64,000 nucleotides of DNA from positions 76,102,441 to 76,166,440 of the forward strand of contig OV816031.1 of assembly GCA_929113105.1 (NCBI GenBank), written 5' to 3'. A program made the translations under genes and the position numbers. The notes under the pieces were generated by a model. It was given only the letters and a program-made list of their open reading frames with translations. It was not told the origin of the DNA and made no database searches. The DNA is from Agrypnus murinus. Taxonomy: Eukaryota; Arthropoda; Insecta; Coleoptera; Elateridae. Below are positions 1 to 12,300 of this stretch, one piece after another (positions within the stretch are counted from its first letter, which is position 1; each line of letters opens with the position of its first letter).

Positions 1-470
1 CTAACCGAGATAAACCTCACTTGAATCTCCTCCATTCGTTTAGGCCAGACCGCGGGATACTTAGCTCCATAAAAGGCCCTACGTCAGGTAAGACCCAATC
101 CACCCACACCCTCTTGTTAGCAGAGCTCCCTCCGCAACGTTTTAGGCTCATCGTTGAGAAACACTCCGGTGAAACGTAAACGCAACACCTCGGCATAACT
201 CTACCACACATTTAATTCTGACCGCGTCATCCGTTGCCAAGACAAGCCTGGGATGGGGTAGACAAACACCAGTTCTAAGGGTAAACGACGTGTAGTCTGC
301 CCTCAAGCTAGTCTCGAATTCTAGGACTTCCCGACACCTCTAACGACTGCCCTCCCTCTATCTTCGGGCTAGTTTCGGATACTAGTAATGAAGTCCGACA
401 TCTCCAACGACTGGTTGACCGTTCACCCTATAGGAACAGTACAGTGAAGATAAATCGCAGTCAAAATTAA
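1..470. repeat. Dispersed repeat, copy 1, with CTAGTCTCGGAT-type subrepeats
   Basis: This block, richer in GC than its surroundings, resembles 12341-12870 over most of its length: shared stretches include ATACACCTCACTTGA-like, CTCTACCACACATT and CTGACCGCGTCATCCGTT-like segments. Near 310 and 370 it carries two short tandem units built as CTAGTNTCGNATNCTAG, a gap, then CCGACACCTCTAACGACTG-like sequence. It is probably the terminal or untranslated part of a retroelement. No protein is recognised; the minus-strand ORF at 17-211 has no family features. Confidence 0.6.
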
Positions 471-950
471 CTGGAAATCGAATACTTTTTTTTTAATAGA
501 ACAAACCCGAATACTTGGGCAAACGATCATTCTAATGCAATAAGAAAGATATAATTGGAAAAAGAAATTGAAAAAAGTAAAAGAAAGAAATTCTTACATC
601 ATATATACGATGCCATTCTATAGTAGAGTTTGCGATAAAACAATGACTCTGAAAACACAAAGTTCAATAAATTAAATTATTATAAATGAAAATTTTATTT
701 TGGGTATTTCTTCAATGGTCTTTCAGGTTGAGGAACTGATGAACTTTCTGTTATGGACATGCTTATTAAGACAAAGGAAAGCACCTGGAAGATAGCAACA
801 GCGTTAATACCGATCGGAAAATCTCCATATCGAGGAAATGAAGCTTAATGCTGAAGAGGAGAAGCGTAGCTGAAGAGGGCCACTATGAATATGAATATCT
901 TAACATAACTGTGGTGATAGAGGGGTATAGTTGCTTTTCATTGTCTAGTT
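471..950. other. No gene seen
   Basis: AT-rich sequence with no coherent ORF, RNA gene or clear repeat. Confidence 0.4.
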
Positions 951-1231
951 ATTATACTCTAAAGCAATTATAGCTTTAATCATTTATTGTAACGTTTTTA
1001 AACTGAAACAGTCAAATTTCTAATTGTTTCGGAGTAAGATTTTACTCTGGACTTTTGAATCTTTTACTCTACATGGCAAAAATATTGCCTACTTAGAGTG
1101 GATTGTTATAATACTTTTCTATAATTTGTTTTCTATTTAGATTAAAATTTAAATTAAAAATAGTGTAGCTTTCCAAGGTCGATGTCAATAATAAAATAAG
1201 TGATTGATTTATTTATTGCAACGCAAACTTA

Positions 1232-2508
1232 CAGTTGTGGCCGAAAAAATTTCAATGGTCTATTGCGATTGCGTAATCTCGACTTAATCTCCAGTGACTT
1301 GTTCTGAATTTTTGATACTGTCATCATGACAATCTAATTTCTTAATTTTAAAAAGTTTGTAAAATTAAAATATACAAACGATATGCCCAATCACGTTCTA
1401 ACAGAAGCTGAAAAGGGTATTATCATTGGAAGATTAGGTGAAGGTTGGTCACTACGACGAATTGCAGATGAAATTAATTGCCATAAGAGCACCGTTTTTC
1501 ACTACAAGAGTAAGTGGCTAGAAACTCATGAATTCAGAAGCAGGATTGGTTCTGGTCGTCCAAGGAAAACTAATAAAGAAAATGATAATATGTTGGTGGA
1601 ATACATTCGGCAACATCCTTTCGCTACTTCGATCAAAGCAGTGGAAGAAAAGAATTTTCCGGCATCAGCCAGAACAGCAAGAAAAATAATTAGACGGCAT
1701 GACCTGTTCAATTGCGTTGCCGTAAAAAACCAAAATTAACTGATGTTAATAAGAAAATGAGAATTCAATTTGCCAGTGAATATTTGAATGTGGAACAGGA
1801 CTTTTGGGAACGGGTAGTCTTTTCCGACGAGAAAATATTTAGTTCTTCTAATGACGTACCTCTCTGTGTATATCGCCCAATAGACCATAGATTTGATGAA
1901 GAGTTCCTACTTAAAACTGATAGGAGTGGAAGGTTTACGTTGCATGTGTGGGCTTAGATATCTGCTCAAGGACCTCGAACAATCCATATTATTAAAGGTC
2001 GATTAAATAGCTCGAGATATGTAGAAATGAAAAGACAACTCACCAATTCACACTACACATATTGTCCGGAATTGGTTTACACAAAATAATGCAGAAACTC
2101 TTCCTTGGCCGTCTAAAAGCCCTGACTTAAACCTCATAGAAAATAGTTAGGGTTATATGGTAAAAGAAGAAACCAAGTCACAATTTAGAGCCCAGAATAG
2201 GGAAGAATTAAGAGATGTAATCAAAAATGAATGTAATAGGTTGCAAAATTACAACATGCAAAACTTGATAAATTCAATGAATAGAAGTTTGAGTAGCGTA
2301 ATAGACCGTAACGGAGCTTCGACAAAATGTTGAACTGATATTTTAGTTTTAAAATTTGATATTCTTTCGAATGTTTATTCAATTCTCATAAGAGACGACA
2401 CTGGTATTCATCTGAAATGTCATAAATGACATACAAGCCGGATTCAGAATATCAGAAAAATGTGCCAACTTGGTAAATTACCGTTCAAAATTTTTCGTTC
2501 CTCAACTG
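1232..2508 (+). mobile_element. Tc1/mariner-type element, TA-flanked, decayed
   Basis: The ends are 28-bp imperfect inverted repeats: 1232-1258 starts CAGTTGTGGCCGAAAAAATT, and the complement of 2481-2508 starts CAGTTGAGGAACGAAAAATT. A TA dinucleotide flanks each end (1230-1231, 2509-2510), the target site of this superfamily. The 1277-bp length is normal for Tc1 elements. The transposase inside is broken (see the next entry). Confidence 0.85.
1383..2332 (+). pseudogene. Tc1-like transposase, frameshifted and internally deleted
   Basis: Residues 1-118 (1383-1739) hold paired helix-turn-helix DNA-binding domains (GWSLRRIADEINCHKSTVFHYK; a GRPRK AT-hook-like linker). A frameshift at about 1712-1735 moves reading to the next ORF (1712-1957), which contains the first catalytic Asp in VVFSDEKIF. 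The segment with the second Asp (HDNAP-type) is deleted near 2050. The terminal part reads WPSKSPDLNLIEN, supplying the DDE-type Glu, in a third frame ending at about 2332. It cannot make an active enzyme but may still be a substrate in trans. Confidence 0.85.
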
Positions 2509-2510
2509 TA

Positions 2511-3080
2511 CATAAAAAGTATATATTGTAATGTTAGGAACGTTTAACGTTGCCCACCACATTGTAGTATTAAATTTGTATGTGATGATATAGAAATTTA
2601 TTGTATAAATTCTTATTTACACAGTAAATCAGCCCCAGGAACAATTTTTAGAGTACTGGGTAAAATTCTTAGTGTTAAAATTTAGAGTAGAAAAACATTT
2701 TTTCTCGCTCTATTCTTAAAACAAAAATAATTCTTTACTACTGAAATTTCTTTTCTCTCTATATTATTAATTAACTCTATATAGAATTAATATTCAATCC
2801 AACAGTAATCTACTTTAAAAGTATAACAAAATCTACGCTAATTTTAATATTTTTAAGAGAATAAAACCGTTAAAGGTGATTTAAATCGGTAAAAAGATGT
2901 TTTGTTAGTGTTGATGTTACTCTAGTTGGAGTAAATAAAACCAATTGGCACCAATATACACTTGACAGTGTATTTGGAAAGAGAAGCGTGTGTGCATTAA
3001 TGACACTAGCAAAAATGGCGATAATCAGCTGTTTGCTGTATTTGACTTCGACTAGTTATAACTGCAGAATCATTGCAATT
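2511..3080. other. No gene seen between Tc1 copy and right inverted arm
   Basis: AT-rich loop sequence of the inverted-arm element. It carries several TTTAGAGT/ACTCTAAA motifs. No coding signal was seen. Confidence 0.35.
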
Positions 3081-3236
3081 TTAAAAGTTCTACAATCCAC
3101 TAAACAGGTAATATTTTTCTCATGTAGCGTAAACAATTCAAAAGTCAAGAGTATAATCTTACTCAGAAACGATTAGAAATTTGACTGTTTTAGTGTAAAA
3201 AAGATATACCTAATTGTTTTAGAGTGTAATTTTACA

Positions 3237-5400
3237 GTAACATTGTATTGAAGTTAACTCTATGGTCTACACGAAGGTACATATTAAATATTTTACTCTA
3301 AATGTATTAGAACTAATCACACACTTTTTAGAGTGGTCTAGTGTTCGAATTTTACACTAAATTTCTTACTGTGGTGCATCTGTACAATTGCTGTTATTAA
3401 TTGACTCTATATAATTGAAATAAATTGTATGTAAACAATATATCTCAGGGTGTATTCTTTAATTGTTAATATCAATCAGTTATAGTAAGTAAATGAATCT
3501 TATTAATTGAATGCATAAATGGGGTTCGTATTTATGTATTCAAAATTCACGCCTGTCATATCATAGAAATACTCGTGTTATGTTGGTATAATCAGAATTA
3601 CTGCAAAAGTGCGAAACTATTACTATAACCTCACTTTTTTACTGTTGACATATTATCTGTTTGTGTTTACTGATTTTTAATTATATAAAACTCTATGGAA
3701 ATTCTTAAGATAGTAAAAATTGATAAATAAGTTTCTTGTTTATTTACCTGCTGTGATTTTTGTTTGTCATAGATTTTCTGCAAAGCACCTTACAATAGCT
3801 TTTGGTAGCTGATTAACAGTAAAGTAAGTTTAAATAGATGCACTTTTTTTATTACAAGAACTTATTGTGTTTCTTTCAGTTCAATACCTTAAAAAGAAAC
3901 CACTCGCAAGTATTAATTTTCTTGCAGTCATACTCTGCGAGTTTGTAAATGATTTAACTTGCTTTCCTCATTGACACTGGTGGCAAACCTCCAGTAATTA
4001 CCGTTCCTATGTTTTATATGTATTAAAACTTTATGATAAGGATTATTGCTTTCTTACATTCCTACAATTCTTTTGTTTTTTAGAACATGGAATATGATAA
4101 ATCGGCAGCACGAGACCTGTATTTTGCACGTCTGCTGAAATATTAATGCACCCACCTCTGTGGATTAAGCCGAACTTGTGTTTTCTTCTTTTTTTTTAAT
4201 TCTCCCTATTTACCCATTGTATCATACATCGTCTAGTTACACGTCATAATTACATTATATTATCTATATTAACAATGTGTGAGTTTAATTGTGATTATTG
4301 ATCAATACATTTTAATGCATGTAAACACTTTTTCTTTATTTAGAGTTTTGCAAAATTTTTCTTTTAAGCATCAAAAACGAAACATCGTTTTAAATATTAG
4401 CTAAAATGGTTTTGTTCTGTCAATTAAGATAACGTTAAAAACAGATAATAATACCTTGCCTTTTGGTAAAAACTTTTCTATTTTTTAGTTTAAAAAAAAA
4501 ATAAATAAATTACTTTGTATTTGTTAACGAAACTCTGACCTGACGCGACACACCTGTACCTCTATTTTGGGTAAAGAACACCCCGGAACTTTTACTTCGA
4601 AATTGCTTTTCTTGTTCCATGGCATGATTGTTAATTGTTGCTAGAGTGAACTACTGATCGTGCTCCATGCCAACTTTCATGAGATTCCCTTGCAGCACTC
4701 CGCGGACTCCGCTACAGTTCAAAATTACTACAAATGATGTATTTATTCTTTTTTACTCTTTTTTTGCAAATCAGATATCATTATAATTATTGCTTTTACT
4801 TACCTAATTTCTTAAAATCCGTGTTTATTGTTTGTAAATAAAACACTGACTATGAATTATTGAAAAAGGTACAACTTCGTTGGATATCAATATTAAATAG
4901 TTTCATGTTGAACATGTCTTATAAGTTTCCAAGTGCTCCCGCCTAATTACTAAAATTATAAAATAATACATGTACTAATAAAATGTTAAAAATTGTTTTA
5001 AGTTAACTTTTATTAATTATTAAAACAAAGTGCGAAGTTTTACATTCACACACTGTAATAAAACGTGAACATATTTGCACTAACAGTTCTCTAGTTCTAA
5101 CTGTTAAAGCTTTGCAATTTGAAAAGTTACTAAAATTAGATGAAATTTCAAAATTTTACAAATCAAAACTTAATAGTAGGTACTATTATTTATGTACAGA
5201 TACCTGTTTTTGGTTTAGTCAACATAATTTTGATCTCTAATAAGAGTTAAAGAAAGTGAACCTGCTGTAAATGGCACTGCACTTTATCCAATTTCGTATG
5301 TTATCTATACTGCTAATAATAAAGGCCTATTGACTTCCAATTTGCAGAAAGTATAAACAAAGTATTCCCATAAATAACATTTTATTATAAAAAATACACA
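3237..5400. other. AT-rich intergenic sequence downstream of SLC5-A
   Basis: No convincing gene, RNA or repeat was found. A further cluster of TTTACTCTAAA/TTTAGAGTGG/TTTACACTAAA motifs lies at 3285-3360. Confidence 0.4.
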
Positions 5401-5449
5401 AAAATTGTTTATTATAAACAAAACCACTTTTATAGATAATATTACAATA

Positions 5450-6307
5450 TTACTCATTGAGAAGTTCTTTTGGATATTCTTTAATCTTCTTGTCATACTC
5501 AGCCACTTCGTCAATCCTTAAAATTTGTAATTCCTTTTCCACGGATTTGTATTTACACTTATTTAAAACAGATTCAGGTAGAAATCGATAGATACATGGA
5601 CTTAAAGTGTCAGCATCTACTGTGTGATCTTTGCTACGTGTAAACCAACTTACTGGCAATCCAATAATTAAGGTCACAAAGGTTCCTATTAATACATAGT
5701 AATGAAAGGATATTCTGAATAACCAAAAAACTTCTGCTGAACTTTCTCCTTGAACGGACCTAACAAGGATTAGTGTATTATTATAACCAAATAAAGTTAA
5801 ATTTTACCTTGATAAAGTATAATTTTGTCCAAATAAAGCAGTTACTGTTTCATTGCAGCCTTCAGTAGATAATAATTTCGGGACCTGTTTAATAATGCCA
5901 TTCCATACGTGTATTTGGTATTGGACAATAATTATTGTCATTACTATTAACGATCCTACAACTCCAAATAGAGCTCCCTGAAAAAAAAAGTTAGATTAAT
6001 GAAACGTTAATATATTTATTGAATTCCAAACTGCACCCTTTTGTTGGCGAATGGAAACAGCATCCCCATTGAGAAAACTCCTAGTAGAGGCCCTAAGGTA
6101 GCTCCATTGAGAGTACTTATTAATTCCAAAAGAGTTCCTAGACGTTCCACAACGAATACTAAAGCAACGCTTAATAACCCTATAACTGCTGTAATGATTT
6201 TCATGAATGCAGTAGCATTTTTTTCTGCAAACTCCTTTGGTAAGAAGGAATATATAAGATCTGTATATACAATTCCCGATAAGGAATTCAAGTACGTTGA
6301 AAGAGTA
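5450..6307 (-). CDS. SLC5-A exons 6-8 (C-terminal half)
   Basis: Exon 6 (6037-6307) reads STLSTYLNSLSGIVYTD ... NGATLGPLLGVFSMGMLFPFANKR. Exon 7 (5808-5977) begins GALFGVVGSL and includes QIHVWNGIIKQVP and a CNETV sequon. Exon 8 (5450-5759) holds the last helix (YYVLIGTFVTLIIGLPVSWF) followed by a charged cytoplasmic tail ending in KELLNE. All junctions have AG/GT signals and the phases close exactly with exon 5, which lies 11.2 kb upstream, so the two blocks are one gene. Some short plus-strand ORFs here are antisense shadows. Confidence 0.9.
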
Positions 6308-9300
6308 CTGAAAATAAAGAGAAACAGTATTTAGAAAAATTTTACACGCAAAGATAAAATCGAAAAAATTCTGGTACTAGCTGGTTCCTGAAAGAATGGA
6401 TTTTTTAGGAATTGCTGGAAGGCACTGAAAGAAATGTCTCTAGTAAGTTAACTTTTGCCCATATTGTAGAGGGTTTTTCCATATATTCTGAACCACTCCT
6501 ACAGCCTTTGTTGTTAAAGGTTTTTTAAATTGAACACCCTGTGTGTTTTATTGTATCTGAACGCTTCCCCGATGTCTAAATATATAATATCATATATTCC
6601 CCAATATTGTATTATATCAAAATTTTATACATTAAAAAATCTAGATGGCTGTGTAGAGAACAGAAATATCAAATTTTCCCCACTAAAGAGTAGTCCATAA
6701 TATTAGAGCGAAAATAGTTATTTTTTGTTTAATAGTACAAAAATGCATATTGTTGTTACGAATAGGAAAGTTTTGGACAGCGTGTTAGCGGAATCTGGCT
6801 CTCCGAGAGTTAACATTTATACATTATTAAATATATACACATAAGAGAATTATGACCTACTTACAAATCTTACCACGTGCATGATAACGCTTCGCAGCTG
6901 CGAGATATATAGCGCCCACATGTGAAGAAATCAGGAACTTTATCTAAATGCATTCTGTGAAATGCTAAGTAACTTTATCTAATGTATTCTATGAAAAGCT
7001 AGCGGAAGCAAGACGTTAGCAGCTGCACGATAAATACCACCAACACATGCAGTATTCAGAAACATATCTAAATGCATTGTATGAAAATGCTAGCGGAAGC
7101 AAAACGTTATCGTCAAGTATGCGCAACTCAGGTTACGACGACGTTCAGAACTTAGAAACTGATATCCAGGGATATTGTTTACCTAGTTCTGAACTTACCT
7201 AGTACGAGCTACGTCGAGCTTGAAGGGTAGAAACTGGTATCCAGGGATACTGCTTACCTCCTTTCGAGATAGACTCAGAAGCCGTACAAACTGGTATCCA
7301 GGGATATTGTTTACCTCGGCCTTCTGAGCATTATTACTCGTTTAAAATTAAAACTGTATAGTGTTTAAGTGATTATGCTAGTGCATATTGTATATTAATA
7401 ACGAATACATACTTATTGTACTTAACAGTAAACCGTGTATATTTTTGTAACTTGAACGACGTCTTTTGCGTTTTTAAATAAAGTATTATTTTTTAAAACG
7501 CTTTTCCAAGTCAAGAAAAATTAATTCGAGTGGACTGTTTAGAACAAACATGACGTTAGACTACTTTTTATTTACTGCAATTTGCTAAGGAATTTTTGTT
7601 TGCGGGAAAAAGAGGTAATTTTATTATTAATATAATTTAAGAAATACGCACAAATACGGAATCCTTACTCCCATTTCATTAAAAATTCGAAGAACTTACG
7701 ATAGGTGATGGAGAGATATACGTTAACGCATTATATAAAAAGAGTTTAGGATCTGTTGAGACGCCGCACAGTGATCGAAATTACACAATTAGCCGCTACT
7801 TCGTCCAAAAATTCACATTTCTGAAATAAACATTTTATGTACAGATTATATTCTTAACATCTTAAATCACCCTTTATAAGCATATATTTTTCTTATAATG
7901 ACGTATTTGCAGCGATATTATAAACAAAAGATAGATATGTTAACACTTGGACCCTTGTTACTTGTCAGTTGCTGTTTTTACGGCTTAGTATTATCGGTGA
8001 TTGTTCAGCCACTCGTTATTATAATTTAAAAATTAATAATAGATATTGAATTTGAAGATATGTAGACAATATAAGAAATAAAAAAACACACATATATAAA
8101 TTATAACCTAAGTATATTTGGAAAATCATTCGATCTCTTGTTAGAAAAACAATATTTTAATTATCTTGTTCTTTAGATAGAGTTATATTGTTTAGCACAC
8201 GAATGCACGAAATAAATTATATCACTATAGATAGGGTATTTAATAAGCTTTCTGAATATATACAATTTATAACCATAAAGAACCATATAGGTAAGAATAT
8301 CTTATTTCAGTAAGCGCGGGTCCGGTCACCAGGAGAGAATTGTTTGAAATATGTCGAACTGAAACAGATAAAACAAAGAAGAAAACAATGCTTTATACGT
8401 TTTTACTAAACGTACTTGGTTTACAAGAGTGTAAAGAAAATATCACAGATAAATTAATGCAAACAATTGGTACTATAGCTAAACAGTTTCTTGATCAATG
8501 GAAAAAAGCCATTATTGCATTAGAAATTTCAAAAACATTCAGCATGAGGGTGGTCATTTTAACTATAGCCAAGATATTTTAGAAACGCATGATAGTGGAT
8601 CTTCATCACTGAATATGATGAAGCTTCAGCTAGTACTACAGACGTTCGCATAAGAAACCATTTAAAGAATGTTCTGAACCAAAGAAAAGGAGGTATGTAA
8701 CAGGATTTTTTTGAAATACAGTACTGAAAAACTTCTTGTTGCGGCTCAATCGGCTTGTTGGCTGAAAAACCAAAACTCGGATTTGGGTCGGCGAATGATG
8801 GTAACAATGCTCTTAGATTTTCTCCAGATCCAAAATTAGCTTTCGAAATTGATGGTGTTGATGGGGAGGTAATAACCAGACTTGCTGTAATTCTAAAATC
8901 TATTCCTTGTGAATTTAAGATACATCCTGATAGATTTAAGCAATACGCCTTAGATACTGCTAAGTTATATGTAGAGAGGTATAACTGGTACTATATGCCC
9001 ATAACAATGAACAACATTCTAATTCATGGCAGTGAGATCATCAAAGTATGTGTAGCTCCAATCGGACAATTGTTGGAAGAAGCTATAGCAATCAGGCGAG
9101 TGTCACAAACTAGAATAATTTCTAGAAAGGTACCTTTGGAAGATTTAATACACATGCTATTAATTACACCAGATCTCTTAATTAATTCATATAGAAAACT
9201 TCCTGATAAGCCCAAAGCATCATTATCAAAAGAAGTAATTGATTTATTAGATTTTATTACCGGAAGTACTTTAGTAGTTGATTCAAAACTGGAAGATTCA

Positions 9301-12300
9301 GACAGTGATTCGTTTAGTCGTAAATTTTGATTTGGAATTTGACTTTTATTTGATGTTTTTTTAAACAATTAACAGTGTTTCTAATATTAGTTTCGAAGTT
9401 GTTTCGCTTCTAGTTTAATGAGTTATTGTATCTTTCAGATTTATTATTATATTTTTTATATTTCAGATATTATTATATTTTGCGTAATATTTAATTAATA
9501 ATATATTATTTTATGTTAATTTGAAAATCATTTTATAAAGTTTGCAGTTTTCTTAAATAGAAATTAGCACATGCTCTCTATCTGGAATGCTAGGTTTCGT
9601 CTAAATACGCCGTTTCGATCACTGTGCGCCGCGCCGTTGCGAGCAGCAAATAAGATTTCAATGGAAACGTCAAATTTGTTTTTGTCTTTCGTGTCTTAAG
9701 AGATTAGTTTAATATTTTATATTATTATATCAACAACGATTATATCAACAAAAAATAAATTATTATTATTTAATTAAACAATTTCTGTTTATTTCCATAA
9801 TTGATAGAAAAGAAAATGTTTTAGAGCACAGCGAAAAATATGTCACGCGTCAACGTCATATTACGTTTGGTACTACAATAGTAAAAACATTATTATTTTT
9901 TGTACAGTTGCTATGGTAACCTGTAACATATCTTAAATGGTCTATATTTTATATAAAATAATTTGATATTATAGTGTCATATTCGTGTGGTTGGAGAAAA
10001 GCATATTTTTTCTATAGCCTATATCGCATGTTGACATTTTCTATTTTCTGTTAGTTGTTAAACAGTAGGATAGAAATAAAACGTGTATTGTTTAAAAAAC
10101 ATTGATTTTCTTATTTTGCACAATTTTATTAATTTCTTTTTATAAGGTTCTTCTTATTCTTATTAGGTTACTGAAAAAAATATTGTTTTATACACGGGGA
10201 AAATTTTAGTGTCTAGCACTCTGTGTAATCATCAAACTACACCTTGCGCTAAAATCTGTAATTTTTCCTCCTTGTATAATAAATAACTATTTTTAAATGC
10301 TCACTCGGTTACCATTGTTTTCCATTGCAATCTAAATGATTTGATCGTGATCGTTTCGTGCTAAGTCCTACAATCTCCTCGTTTCGTTTCTAAACCCGAA
10401 AGCGAAAGACAATGTTTGTCTACCACTAGTGAATCAAATCAATGATTAGGATAGCGTTATTTTAACGTGGCGCTCCTTATGAAATAATCACCAAGGTACC
10501 CCGGGACATGATTTAAGATACGCTCAATTAGCGCACAATTGCTATTGCAAATGCTAACAGTATACACTGGTGGGAGCGAGGTTATTATACATCCTCTACT
10601 AGTTATCCAGGCTGGTATCGGAGCTGTTACCGTGCTCACCGTCCGGTTCCTTCTCCTAAGAGATAAACCCCTAGTTCAGCTTAGGACTTTCCCCACACGT
10701 AGTGGGACCACTACCCGACCAAATTCAACCTCAATGTGGCTGGGCTTGGAAGGTTACGCCATACCGGTCTATGATGTTATAGCGCCTGGTATGCCCCTGT
10801 CACTGCTTCTTTTAATTCCACCGAAGCATAATCCCGGTATGTACCCATTAAGGTGAAGTTGACTTGAGCGTTAGAGGCTGTATATTCGCATCACATCCCT
10901 TAAGCGTAGTGGTTCTCGGTGGTTTCTGTGGATCATACGACTGGAACTGTACAGTCGTAGATTGATCTCCATACTTTCGTCTCCAAACACTTTGTTACGC
11001 CCTTGGTCCTTGTTAAAGGAAAGTTGGGAAGATGCAGGTAGGGTATGAAATTTCCAGATAGTCTTCCCTAGCTCAGGAGTCGATGGTCGTGGGATTTTTG
11101 TAATGACAAGACAGTTTAAAGAGATGTCGAACTCTATACCAAAATTCATAAAAAGGCGCCTCTGGCTCTACCACTAAATAATATTATATATATATGTACG
11201 GCGATAGTGGCCTCACACCAACGGAACCGGACGTTTCGCTACTACACAATTAATATTCTTCCACAATCAAATAAAATAAACTTACCACCGACCACTGTTT
11301 CACTAAAGATAGAACCCAGTGATAAGAACTATAATAAAACACACAAATATATCATAAGTACGGACAAACGTTTAATTAAGGCCACCAATATTAAACAATA
11401 CAATTTTAATGATCATCAATTATTTACAAAAACAAAATCAAATGTGACTACTCGTGGATATCCAGTCCGTGGATATACATAGAGAAGGTACAATTAAATG
11501 CGACTGATAAAAAGTAAAAGTAAAAGCCTAAATGAAAGCATTGATAATTTTAATTTAATTATGTACTACTCTAAAAGGTAATAAGTAATAATTAAGCAAT
11601 ATTCCTTTAACTTTTCGCGCTTAAATTAAATAAACTTATCTGAACCCAAATCTTCTCAGCGGGCCGTCGAGGTCCACAGTGGTGTTGCTTCACAAACGGT
11701 GTCCTAAATTTAACCAGTGTCTGGTGCAGCTACGGTGTTGTTGGCCAGATAAGGCTATTGACCCAGCGAAAACGAAAAGGGTCAGACGGAAAATAAAGTC
11801 AAGACCAGAGGAAAAAAAGAGAAAAGAAAGCAGGGAAAAAAATTAAAAAAAACCTCCAGGGGTTAAACGGCTGAAAGATATTTTGCAGCAGGTGCTGACA
11901 TTTCCAAAGATCCTTCTAACGAGGTCCAACCCTGACGTCAAACCAAAACGTCCACCAGGTAAATCATGGAATCGGTTAATGGAAAACAAAATCCTCTAAT
12001 AGAGATCCTAAACTACCATAATGACTAAAAATATTCTAGAAAAGTAAATTCCCATTTACCAGCACTAAACTGCGTATTAAAATCTTACTACAACCAGCTT
12101 ATCTCAAATTTTGCAGGAAACAAGAACGACCAATTACCCTATCCAACATTCCACTAGAAAAAATTGCAGTGTTACCACGATGAAATTTTTAAAGCAAAAA
12201 TATAATTCAAGGTTGGACAAAAAGTATGAAGTGTAGCCTATCCATAAGGGAAACTTGCAATAAATCAAATTATAATGCTAGCGAGAAAGTGACACGTAAT

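Larger units (their letters stand above)
951..3236. mobile_element. Inverted-arm element enclosing a Tc1 copy
   Basis: Sequence 951-1120 is repeated in inverted orientation at about 3081-3236. The best-matched segment is CAGTCAAATTTCTAAT plus flanks (1000-1052 against 3133-3190), with homology continuing on both sides through TTGAATCTTTTACTCTACAT and GTGGATTGT-type stretches. This fits a TIR or foldback element whose inner part received the Tc1-like insertion at 1232-2508. The ends of the outer element are not resolved. Confidence 0.6.

Noticed and set aside
2988..3176. 62-codon ORF
   Set aside because: Overlaps the right inverted arm and has no protein features.
6041..6334. Plus-strand 97-codon ORF
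   Set aside because: Antisense of SLC5-A exon 6, which has correct splice sites and family motifs.
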